Below, piece by piece: positions 1-8,100 of a stretch of DNA of 28,414 nucleotides. This DNA comes from Deltaproteobacteria bacterium (GTDB taxonomy: Bacteria; Desulfobacterota; DSM-4660; Desulfatiglandales; HGW-15), in contig JAFDIC010000007.1 in NCBI GenBank assembly GCA_019308525.1, positions 1-28,414 on the forward strand. The letters are read 5' to 3'. The position numbers were made by a program, and so were the translations under genes. The notes beneath the pieces were generated by a model. It was not told the DNA's origin. It was given only the letters and a program-made list of their open reading frames with translations, and made no database searches. The first letter of the stretch is position 1. The number at the start of each line of letters is the position of its first letter.

Positions 1-825
1 AAGCGGTGCCTGCCCAGGACCAGAACGATCCTGGGGTTGAGGGACATTATGGATGATGCCTCCGTGGTCAAGAACGACTGGGAAAACAAGGGCGTCTATG
101 AAGCCATGGAAAAACTCTACGATGAGATCTGGATCTACGGCAACAGGGAGCTCTATGATCCGGTCCAGGAGTATGAGGTTCCTGAGCCCACCAGCAAGAA
201 GATGGTTTTCACGGGGTACATACCAAGGCAGGTCCCCAGTATGAAAGTGGTCCGGAAGATCAAGAGAAAACAGGTGCGGCATGAGGGAGAGAAACTTGTA
301 GTCGTCACCGCCGGGGGAGGGGGAGATGGCTATGCAATGATGAATATTTTCCTGAGAATGCTCGAAAGGGAAAACGGTTCCGTGCCCTTTCGCTCAGTTA
401 TCATTACCGGTCCTTTCATGCCTGGCAAAGAGAGGGAGAAGATCTCTGATCTGGCAAAAAAAATTGGTGTCCGTACCTGGAGCTTCTATCCCAGGATGGA
501 GGAGATACTGGCGGCCGCGGACCTGGTAGTAACCATGGGAGGATACAATACGCTTTGCGAGATACTTACCCTTGGGATTGTTTCCTTGATAATCCCCAGG
601 GAGATCCCCAGGAAAGAGCAGGTGATAAGGGCAAAGATATTCTCGGATCAGAAGATGGTCGATTACATTCCCTGGGATTCTTTCGATCCGGACACCCTGA
701 GGGAGAAAGTATTCTCTCTCCTGGAGAACCCTAAACCCTATCGAGAAGCCATGTCGCGATTTCAGTTGACGGGTCTCGAGGTGATCAGTAAGCGCCTTGA
801 GGCTTGCCGAAGCACGTGTAAATAG
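1..825 (+). CDS. GT28/MurG-like glycosyltransferase, 5'-truncated by window edge
   Basis: This is the C-terminal 274 codons of a predicted nucleotide-sugar glycosyltransferase of the MurG-like GT-B type (the COG4671 'predicted glycosyltransferase' group). The frame is open from base 1, and the residues before the first usable TTG at 37 (RTILGLRDIMDD) look like family sequence, so the gene begins upstream of the window. The glycine-rich VVTAGGGGDGY near nt 300 opens the donor-binding Rossmann half. MGGYNTLCEIL near nt 535 is the usual GT28 C-terminal sugar-nucleotide loop, and IPREIPRKEQ follows as expected. There is no membrane segment, so it is probably cytoplasmic or peripheral. A GT4 gene follows after about 50-100 bases, suggesting one glycan pathway. 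The acceptor and donor cannot be told from sequence. Confidence 0.85.
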   Translation, partial: KRCLPRTRTILGLRDIMDDASVVKNDWENKGVYEAMEKLYDEIWIYGNRELYDPVQEYEVPEPTSKKMVFTGYIPRQVPSMKVVRKIKRKQVRHEGEKLVVVTAGGGGDGYAMMNIFLRMLERENGSVPFRSVIITGPFMPGKEREKISDLAKKIGVRTWSFYPRMEEILAAADLVVTMGGYNTLCEILTLGIVSLIIPREIPRKEQVIRAKIFSDQKMVDYIPWDSFDPDTLREKVFSLLENPKPYREAMSRFQLTGLEVISKRLEACRSTCK

Positions 826-921
826 GGAATCTTGGTTACATCCGGTACTTGAAAGGGGCAAGATCAAGGGAAAATGTATCAGGGAGACAAAGAAGCTCGA
901 GGCGCAAATCAAGGTCCTGTC

Positions 922-2157
922 ATGGGTATGATCCTAAAGGGTTACCCGCGTATCTCGGAAACATTTATTTCCAACGAGATACTGTTGCTTGAAAGAGGCG
1001 GGGTAAACGTCCACCTGTTTCCGATGCGCGGTCCGAGGGAGACCTTTGCCCATGAATCAGTAAAACAGATAACGGCCCCCGTGGATTATCTGCCAGAGAG
1101 CATTCTGGCTCACTTCCCCGGGCTTATCCGTCATAACCTTATCCTTGCGGGCGAGAGACCCAGGGAATACGCAAGGGCCTTCAAGTTGGCCCTGCGTCGT
1201 TACGGGCGGACGAAGAAGATAGCTACTATAAAACATCTTCTTCAAGCGGGATACCTGGTTCGCCACCTCCTGAGAGGATCCGGGATAACCCATTTCCATG
1301 CCCACTTTGCCCATTCCCCTGCTTCGGTGGCGATGTTCGCGAGCATGCTGAGTGGGATCCCCTTCAGCTTTACGGCCCATGCCAAAGACATCTACACGTC
1401 GGATCCCGCTCAACTTGTAGAAAAGATGCGGTTTTCCAGGTTTGTGATCACTTGTACGGACTACAACCGGCGCTTCCTGCTCGGCCTGGCAGCCAGGCAC
1501 AACATACCGATATATCGTGTTTACCACGGGATAGATACCGGACTCTTTGCACCCCCATCGGGTTCCAGGATACCGTCGCCACCGTACAGGGTATTGACCG
1601 TAGCGCGCATTACAGAAAAAAAGGGGCTTGACACGGTATACATGGCACTCCGGGATCTGCTGGCGAGGGGAATAGATGTTCGTCACACCCTGATTGGGGA
1701 CGGAGAGGACCGTGCTCAGATCCTATCGCTTGTTGAAAGGCTCGGCTTGAAGGGCGTTACCAGGTGGCTGGGGACCAAGCCACACAGCGAGGTACTTGCC
1801 CATTACCGGGAATCGGATCTTTTCGTGCTGGGGTGCGAGGTCGCCTTTAATGGTGACAGGGACGGTATACCGAACGTTTTGCTCGAAAGCATGGCAATGG
1901 GGGTTCCGGTGGTTACAACGTCTGTTTCAGCCATTCCGGAGCTGATAGAAGACGGAAAGACAGGGCTTCTCGTGCCCCCCAGAAAACCAGGAGAGATGGC
2001 CCGGGCAATGGAGAAGCTCCTGAAGGACATTGAATTCAGGGAAAGGATAATAGGGGAGGCCAGGAAACGCATCCTGGCGGATTTTGACAACAGGATGCTC
2101 GTGAAAGAACTTTTGGGCGTATTCAAAAGCGCATTAGGGGTGGGAGAGGTTGGCTGA
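922..2157 (+). CDS. GT4-family glycosyltransferase
   Basis: This is a retaining GT-B glycosyltransferase of family 4, about 411 residues. The N-terminal half begins MGMILKGYPRISETFI, the usual opening of WcaL-like exopolysaccharide transferases, and contains the HFHAHFAHSP and SFTAHAKDIYTSD segments. The C-terminal half has VARITEKKGLDT, the GDGEDR turn, and the nucleotide-sugar signature DGIPNVLLESMAMGVPVV followed by IPELIEDGKTGLLV. I prefer ATG 922 because the family alignment starts there and AAGG lies 8 bases upstream. An in-frame ATG at 874 would add 16 unalignable residues. The stop overlaps the next start by 8 bases, so the two are translationally coupled. It probably adds a sugar to the same glycan as the upstream GT28-like enzyme; the substrate is unknown. 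Confidence 0.9.
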   Translation: MGMILKGYPRISETFISNEILLLERGGVNVHLFPMRGPRETFAHESVKQITAPVDYLPESILAHFPGLIRHNLILAGERPREYARAFKLALRRYGRTKKIATIKHLLQAGYLVRHLLRGSGITHFHAHFAHSPASVAMFASMLSGIPFSFTAHAKDIYTSDPAQLVEKMRFSRFVITCTDYNRRFLLGLAARHNIPIYRVYHGIDTGLFAPPSGSRIPSPPYRVLTVARITEKKGLDTVYMALRDLLARGIDVRHTLIGDGEDRAQILSLVERLGLKGVTRWLGTKPHSEVLAHYRESDLFVLGCEVAFNGDRDGIPNVLLESMAMGVPVVTTSVSAIPELIEDGKTGLLVPPRKPGEMARAMEKLLKDIEFRERIIGEARKRILADFDNRMLVKELLGVFKSALGVGEVG

Positions 2158-2770
2158 AGGACGACTCCCTGTTACACGGTACGGCCTCTTGAGGCATGCA
2201 AAGAGTGAATGGAATCGGCTTAAGCGGATACAGGGCCAGAAGGACAGCCCCCTGAGCGAGGAAGGCAAGAGAGAGGCCCAAGAATGGGGAAAATTTCTCG
2301 ACTCTTTTCGCTGGGATCGGATCATGACAAGCGATACCGGTAGGGCCCTTGAAACCGCGAACATTATCAACTCCTATTTGAATGTTCCTCTCCATACTGA
2401 CACTGGACTCAGGGAACAGGATTGGGGCACGTGGAGCGGGAAGACCCTCGCGGATATAAAGAGACAGGAACCTGATTTCCTGGAGAAACAGATAAACCTG
2501 GGATGGAGATTTTGTCCTCCCGGGGGGGAGGACCGGCTTGCGCTGTTGAAGAGGAGCCGGGATTCTCTCATCTCTGCGGCGAATAGATGGCCTAGAGAAA
2601 ATATACTGGTCATAACCCATGAAGGTGTCGTAAAATGTCTTGTTTACCACCTGCTTGGGAGAAGATTCCTTCCTTCTGAACCTCGAATTCTCAAGACCAG
2701 TCGTCTTCACTGGGTGGTTTGCCATGACGGGGTGATTGAGCTTCAAGAGATCAACGTGGCAAGGAGGTAG
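2150..2770 (+). CDS. histidine phosphatase family protein (phosphoglycerate mutase-like)
   Basis: This is a 206-residue cytoplasmic branch-1 histidine phosphatase. The catalytic RHG-type motif is LRHAKSEWN (phospho-accepting His16, Arg15). The other pocket residues are present: SDTGRALETA (Arg65), the acid in LREQDWGTW (Glu89), and the second His in VITHEGVV (His157). Length is normal for GpmB/CobC/alpha-ribazole phosphatase-like enzymes. It starts at TTG 2150 after GGGAGAGG, overlapping the end of the GT4 gene, so it is coupled to sugar transfer. It may dephosphorylate a sugar phosphate, but this superfamily is too broad to name a substrate. No cobalamin gene is nearby, which argues against CobC. 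Confidence 0.88.
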   Translation: MAEGRLPVTRYGLLRHAKSEWNRLKRIQGQKDSPLSEEGKREAQEWGKFLDSFRWDRIMTSDTGRALETANIINSYLNVPLHTDTGLREQDWGTWSGKTLADIKRQEPDFLEKQINLGWRFCPPGGEDRLALLKRSRDSLISAANRWPRENILVITHEGVVKCLVYHLLGRRFLPSEPRILKTSRLHWVVCHDGVIELQEINVARR

Positions 2771-2814
2771 AGTTGCTCCAGTCTAACAAAAAAGCTATTA
2801 CGGGGGAAAGAACC

Positions 2815-3309
2815 ATGGGGAAAACGAGATACAGCATTTTAGCAAGCATCGTGTGTATGGCCTTTGTAGCTTGTGGGGCTCCTGTGGCGGATGCTGGCCA
2901 AAAACGAGATATGGGAGGCTGGGAGATCGACGGTGCCTATAACAAGCACTACGATCCAAGGGAATTTGAGTCGTTCAAAGGGATAGTAGAAAAGGTGTTC
3001 ACGGTTGTCCCAATGCCCGGGATGTCGCCCGGGGTGGCATTGATAGTGCGCGAGAGGGGAAGCGGAGAAAAGATCCTGGTGCAGGTGTGCCCTGTCTGGT
3101 TTGCCAAGCCGAACGAGATAGGGATCCGTCGTGGAGACAAGGTCAAGGTAAAGGGGGCCTTTGCCGAGATCAACGGTAAAGAGGTATTCATGGCTTCAAA
3201 GGTGAAAAAGGGAACTGAGTTTCAATTCAAGGTAAGGCTGACGAAAGACGGGACTCCCTTCTGGACAATGACACCGGAGCAGCTTGCAAAGGAGAGGAGA
3301 AGCAAATAA
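2815..3309 (+). CDS. exported OB-fold-like protein of unknown function, possible lipoprotein
   Basis: This is a 164-residue secreted protein. The N-terminus has a short basic region and a hydrophobic core (YSILASIVCMAFVACGAPVADA). A cysteine in FVAC gives a non-canonical lipobox, so it is either a lipoprotein or a signal-peptidase-I substrate. The mature part is beta-rich with the pattern SFKGIVEKV...GVALIV...ILVQVCPVWF...RRGDKVKVKGAF...GKEVFMASKV. This resembles small periplasmic OB-fold proteins with a 'metal/nucleic-acid-free' barrel seen in many Desulfobacterota; no catalytic motif is visible. ATG 2815 is preferred because it starts the signal peptide properly. TTG 2773, just after AAGGAGGT, is an alternative that would add 14 residues. 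It is the last gene of the glycosyltransferase operon, followed by a hairpin. Confidence 0.7.
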   Translation: MGKTRYSILASIVCMAFVACGAPVADAGQKRDMGGWEIDGAYNKHYDPREFESFKGIVEKVFTVVPMPGMSPGVALIVRERGSGEKILVQVCPVWFAKPNEIGIRRGDKVKVKGAFAEINGKEVFMASKVKKGTEFQFKVRLTKDGTPFWTMTPEQLAKERRSK

Positions 3310-3318
3310 TCCTGTCAT

Positions 3319-3346
3319 CCCGATTGGCCGAAGACCTTCAATCGGG
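3319..3346 (+). terminator. hairpin after the glycosyltransferase operon
   Basis: CCCGATTG and CAATCGGG form a perfect 8-bp stem around a 12-base loop, 10 bases after the stop codon of the exported protein gene. The T-tract after it is poor (AGTTATCTCTT), so it may be a weak or factor-assisted terminator or a 3'-end stabiliser rather than a classic intrinsic terminator. Confidence 0.4.
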
Positions 3347-3369
3347 AGTTATCTCTTGCCTGGTATTCG

Positions 3370-3397
3370 TTGCTGGATTTTTCTTGATTATTATTTT
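3370..3397 (+). promoter_or_regulatory. possible promoter for the FtsX/OPT-like block
   Basis: TTGCTG and TATTTT are separated by 16 bases in an AT-rich patch of the 225-base gap before the minimal permease. The match is only moderate and the predicted leader is long (about 130 bases). The rest of this gap shows no gene; a frame at 3324-3566 lacks a ribosome site. Confidence 0.25.
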
Positions 3398-3534
3398 CGT
3401 GTCTCCACCAGGTGAAATAGCATTTCAGGTGTTTAAGACGGCGAAAAGGACGATGCCCCTCCTCTTTTGTTCTGAGGCTTCCGGGAAGAGGAGAAAACGC
3501 AAGGGGCACAGTTGTATAGGAGTTGATCAGCAGC

Positions 3535-4212
3535 ATGATATCAAGAAGAGGCGGACATTCAGTTGACAGGTTGGTCGTCCTCCCCTTTGGGAAATCCGTG
3601 GATATCGCCTTGAAGAGCATCCGCGCCCGACTATTCAGGTCCCTCATTACCACCCTGACCCTTGTCCTGGCCGTGTCCTTCCTGGGCTTTGTCAACGTAA
3701 GCACCGACATAGCCAATGGACTTGCCTCAAGCGGGGATCACAGTCTGAGGCAGAATCTGATTCGTAAAGGTTATGACGTAGGGCCTGGTCACACCAGTAT
3801 TGAGAGTAGCGCGAAGCAGAGATGGATTATCATTCTGTCTCTACTGGTATGCGTGGTCGGGATCGTAAATTCTCAGCTCATGGCGGTCACAGAAAGGTTC
3901 AGGGAGATCGGTACCATGAAATGCCTGGGCGCCCTGGATCGTTTCATCCTGCGGCTCTTTCTCCTGGAAGCGGGTATGCAGGGACTGGCAGGTTCTGTTG
4001 TGGGTGCCTTGGCCGGTGCTCTTTTTTCGGTGTTGAACGGCATGGTGGGCTTCGGCACGGTGATATTCAAATATCTCCCCTGGGGAGAGGTGGGCCAATC
4101 CTTTGTGCTGGCTGTTCTTGTGGGCGTGTTGCTGAGCCTTATAGGTGTCATCTATCCTGCAATCCTGGCTGCCCGCATGCAGCCCGTGGAGGCCATGAGG
4201 GTCGAGCAATGA
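3535..4212 (+). CDS. minimal FtsX-type ABC transporter permease
   Basis: This is a roughly 225-residue integral membrane protein with the FtsX permease layout. TM1 (LITTLTLVLAVSFLGFVNV) follows an amphipathic IALKSIRARLFRS elbow. TM2 (RWIIILSLLVCVVGIVNSQLM) leads to the coupling helix ERFREIGTMKCLGA. Two further helices follow, ending YPAILAARMQPVEAMR, a typical FtsX/LolC/MacB C-terminus. Unlike MacB or LolE (about 400 residues), only about 40 residues separate TM1 and TM2, so the large periplasmic core domain is missing. ATG 3535 sits 12 bases after AGGAG; TTG 3523 is too close to it. The LolD-type ATPase gene lies 242 bases downstream. It probably pairs with the giant FtsX-M28 permease as the second half of one transporter. 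Confidence 0.85.
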   Translation: MISRRGGHSVDRLVVLPFGKSVDIALKSIRARLFRSLITTLTLVLAVSFLGFVNVSTDIANGLASSGDHSLRQNLIRKGYDVGPGHTSIESSAKQRWIIILSLLVCVVGIVNSQLMAVTERFREIGTMKCLGALDRFILRLFLLEAGMQGLAGSVVGALAGALFSVLNGMVGFGTVIFKYLPWGEVGQSFVLAVLVGVLLSLIGVIYPAILAARMQPVEAMRVEQ

Positions 4213-4454
4213 GCTATTCCTTGAGCTCCTGCCTCCCTGGAAGATCTCCTTGGGGCCTGAATGAACTGCTCCAGGGATCGTTTTTGATCGAAAACTGAAA
4301 CGCAGGCCCTCTTCCCCCAGGGGGGATTCTGGATTCTCTATATCCTCGCTTGTTGCGGGCCATAGTCCCTCTTGGGCGGCAACCAGAGCCGGGCCGTCTG
4401 GACCCGGAGGTTTAGGATTCTAGCGCACATTACTGTAAAGAGGACAAATGGGTC
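4213..4454. other. 242-base intergenic gap with palindrome
   Basis: No gene is visible between the minimal permease and its ATPase. Around 4279-4294 lies a near-perfect palindrome (GTTTT-N-GATC-N-AAAAC), and around 4314-4327 a C-run/G-run hairpin (CCCCCAGGGGGG). These could be a processing or attenuation site, or an operator for the downstream genes. I see no convincing -35/-10 pair. Confidence 0.3.
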
Positions 4455-5192
4455 ATGGAAGAAAGGCAAGATATCGTCAGGGTCGTGAATGTCACCAAGA
4501 CATTCAAAATGGGAAAAGTGGAGGTGCAGGCCCTGAAAGGGGTCAACCTTGAGATTGCTGCCGGTCACTACATATCCATCATGGGACCTTCCGGATCAGG
4601 TAAGACCACCCTGTTCAACATGATAGGCGGCCTCGACAAGCCCACGTCTGGAAAGGTGTTTATTGATGAGGTAGACATAGCGCAGCTCGATGCCTATGAG
4701 CTGGCCTGGCTCAGGTGTCGCAAAATAGGGTATATTTTCCAGACCTTCAATATCATACAGGTTATGACCGCCCTGGAAAACGTGACCCTGCCCATGATTT
4801 TCGCCGGAATGGGCAACGACGAGGCAGTTCAGAAAGGCCTGGAGCTCCTTGAACTGGTCGGGCTGGGAGACCGCTTTCAGCATAAACCCTTTGAGTTGTC
4901 CGGGGGTCAGCAGCAACGCGTTGCCGTGGCAAGGGCTCTGGCCAACGACCCCGCGATTATCCTGGCAGACGAGCCTACCGGGAACCTGGACCTCAAGACA
5001 GGAGAAGAAATCATATCCCTGCTCAAGCAGTTGAGCAAAGAGAGGGGCGTCACAGTCATCTCCGCAACCCATGATTTCAAGATGCTGAACGTGTCGGATC
5101 AGGTGGTCTGGATCAGGGATGGCCTGATTGACAAGATCGAAAGCCGGGAAGAGCTTTCTATCTCGGTAGGTGAGATCGCGGTAAAGGAGTGA
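4455..5192 (+). CDS. ABC transporter ATP-binding protein, LolD/MacB type
   Basis: This is a 245-residue soluble nucleotide-binding subunit. All motifs are intact: Walker A GPSGSGKTT (44-52), Q-loop Gln96 in GYIFQTFNI, signature LSGGQQQR (148-154), Walker B IILADEPTGNLD with catalytic Glu173, and switch His206 in SATHD. The Gln-rich signature and EPTGNLD are characteristic of the LolD/MacB/FtsE group, which powers FtsX-fold permeases acting mechanically on the envelope. ATG 4455 follows AAGAGGA. Its stop lies 3 bases before the TTG start of the FtsX-M28 permease, so it clearly energises that protein and the minimal permease. The C-terminal 25 residues after the switch region are family-typical. 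Confidence 0.93.
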   Translation: MEERQDIVRVVNVTKTFKMGKVEVQALKGVNLEIAAGHYISIMGPSGSGKTTLFNMIGGLDKPTSGKVFIDEVDIAQLDAYELAWLRCRKIGYIFQTFNIIQVMTALENVTLPMIFAGMGNDEAVQKGLELLELVGLGDRFQHKPFELSGGQQQRVAVARALANDPAIILADEPTGNLDLKTGEEIISLLKQLSKERGVTVISATHDFKMLNVSDQVVWIRDGLIDKIESREELSISVGEIAVKE

Positions 5193-5195
5193 AGG

Positions 5196-8100
5196 TTGAC
5201 GATTGCACCTGCGTGGATTAGACCATTAGAGAAGAGATTGACCCAGGTGGCCTTGTCTTTCTTGGCGTTCTATCTTTTCACCGGGGGGTCGAGTGCCCAT
5301 TCCGCAGGTTTTACATCCGGCAATTTTGTAAGAAACATCAAAACATTATCTTCCTACAGGGACAGGAGCACTGGATCAGAAGGGTTCCAGAAGGCGGCGG
5401 CCTATATCAAGATGCGTTTCTCTGAAATGGGATTCGAGGAGACAGGGTCCCAACTTTTCTCTCTTCCCGTAAGGCGGCACTCCGGGAGCATCCTTACCAT
5501 TGTGGGCAAGGATGTCAGTGTACCAATCCGGCCTATGAAACTGAACCTCATTTCACCCGGTGGAACCCCTCCGGAGGGGGTGGAAGGCCCTCTCGTATAT
5601 GTGGGATCAGGGGAGCTGGAGGAGCTGGACGGGAAAGAGATTTCAGGATCAATAGTCTTGATGGAACTGGATTCAGGGACAAATTGGCTCTACGTCGCAG
5701 ACCTGGGAGCCAAGGCGCTCATTTACCTGGACAGGGGGGCTACCCCGCGGATATTTTTTGATGACAAGATGGAAATGACACCGGTTCAGTTTCCCCGCTT
5801 CTACATGTCTGAGGCCGAGGCAAGGGAACTTTTCGGACCTTTTGAGCAGGGATCCGAAGGCAAGGCAGTCCATAGGGTGCGAATAAGCTCCGGCATCAAG
5901 TGGGAAGAGACCACCGCAGAGAATATCTATTGCCTTGTTCCGGGTACGGATCCTGAACGCAGCGAGGAACTGATAATTGTCGAGGCCTTCTATGACAGCG
6001 GGGGGCTGGTGTTCGGCGAGTCCCCGGGCGCGGACGAGGCCACCGGGATTGCGACCCTGTTGGAGATAGGACGTTACCTCAAGGCCAACCCCCCGGCGAG
6101 ATCCATCCTGCTTGTAGCTACCGCAGGCCACGCCCAGACCCTGGCCGGCATGCGGGAGCTTATCTGGAGCATAAGGGTGAGATCCAGGGACTTGAGGAAG
6201 TTGAAAAAGGACCTGAAAAAGGCCCAGGAGACGAGCCGCAAGTATCTGGCTGTCCTGAGGGAGTTCCCATTCCAGGGTGGTGAGGATCCTGTCAGAGACA
6301 CTTTGCTGCTCGATGCGGTACGGGATCGCGTCAAGACCGAGGTAGATAGCATTTCCCGGAGGCTGATGCGGCTCAGGCTGGAAAGAAGGGACGAGGCCAA
6401 AGAAGAAATTATCAAGGCCCTGGCAGCCGAGAGGCTCCTGCTGAGACGGTTGAGCTGGCGAAAGACGGCAGCCGAGGTCCTGCCCGACGAAAACAAGGCC
6501 CTGGAGAAGCTCATCCCCATGGCCATGGAGGATCATGAAAAGATCCTCAGGGACATGCGGACGCAACTCAAGGTCTTGAGAAGCACCCGCGCTTTTCGCT
6601 CTCTTGTAAAGGCACGGGACCTGGTAGCGATTATCTCGCTACACCTTTCGAGCCATGGAGACGGTATCGGGGCCTTCAACAGGGGTTGGCTTCAGTGGTT
6701 GAAGCCGACCGTTAACAGGGTCGGGGCCTACAGCATGATCGACCAGGCTCTGCGAAAAGAGGCAGTGAAAGTTGAAAAGGAGTTGGGCCTGCCCTCCTTG
6801 TTCAAGGACACCCTCCGTCCCAGTAAGAAAAGAACCTGGGAGAGCTATTTCCTCGATAAACCTCCTCTGGGCGGTGAAGTCAGCGCCCTGGCCGGATATC
6901 TGGGGCTGAGCCTGGTTACCGTGAATGATGCCAGGCAGTGGTGGGGAACACCCTATGATACGGCGGAAAGAATAGACTGGGATTTCTCTTCTAGACAGAA
7001 CGCCTTGGTGTGCGGATTGATCAAAGGGCTCAGTGAAGCGGAAACCTTTGCAGAAGGTGACCGGATCAACAACGGTTTTTCAACTGTTACGGGTGAAGCC
7101 AAGTTCCTGCGCCATGGAGAGCTTTTTGCCGACCAGCCTGCCCCTGGGAGCATGATACTGGCCTACCAGGGGCCGAGCCATTTTTACACAATGACCGACA
7201 GCAGGGGGATCTTTAGGCTGAAAGGCATGTCTGACAAGAGGCATGTCTATGACAAGGTGATCATAGAGGGGTACAAATTCCACCCGGAAACCGGGGAGGC
7301 GGTGTGGGCGATTGACAAGAAGCTCACAGGAAAGGCAGCCTACCGCGTCAAGATGTACAGAAAGTCCATGAGGACAAAGTTGATAATGTTTGCCTGCAAG
7401 CAGACAACCGTTTTCAACCTCCTGGAGCCCAGGACATTCCGCTACATGACGAAGATAAACGTCCTGGACGGGAGGCGCGAGGCAAAGCCCCTTCGCTACT
7501 GGTGGAGCCGTATAGACACGAGACGCTCGGTGATCGCCACGCTCTGCCTGGAGCCCGGGACCCCCCTGAAAATGATCCTTTCTGACACCGTGCTCAGGAA
7601 GAAACTTATCCTGGTAAATGCTGATCCAGAACGGCCCCAGGGTGTCGGGTACATGGTCGACAGGTGGCCCATCATTGACAAGACCGAGTACAGGATAGCA
7701 AAGGACATGTGGACCCTCCTTCAGCCCAGAATTGCAAAGCTCGAGGAGCATGGCATATACAATGAAAGGATCAGCAAGCTGAGGGAGGAGGGGATATCAG
7801 CCCTGGTGAGGGCTGAAAGGGCCCTGGAGGAGAAAAGGTACTCCGAGTTCATAGTCTCCTCCACCAGGGCCTGGGCATTGGCGGCGAGGGTCTATGACGA
7901 CGTGGAAAAGACTCAAAAGGATGTCCTGTTCGGTGTCCTCTTTTATATCGCCCTGTTCGTTCCCTTTGCCTTCTGCATGGAGAGGTTTCTCTTCTGCTAT
8001 TCCAACATAAACAAGAGGATCATCGCCTTTTCCATCATTTTGATCCTGCTCATAGCCCTGATTTACAATGTCCATCCTGCATTCGAGCTGGCTTACAGTC

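Noticed and set aside
2150..2770. Alpha-ribazole phosphatase cobC
   Set aside because: The superfamily motifs fit, but no cobalamin genes are nearby and the gene is coupled to glycosyltransferases.
3324..3566. 80-codon frame with a hydrophobic stretch, a possible small membrane protein
   Set aside because: It starts at a TTG inside the hairpin stem, lacks a ribosome site, and overlaps the better supported permease start.
5673..6566. 297-codon open frame on the - strand
   Set aside because: It is antisense to the M28-like region of the giant permease gene; its translation has no domain and no upstream signals.
7080..7751. 223-codon open frame on the - strand
   Set aside because: It is antisense to the giant permease gene, with no recognisable protein features.
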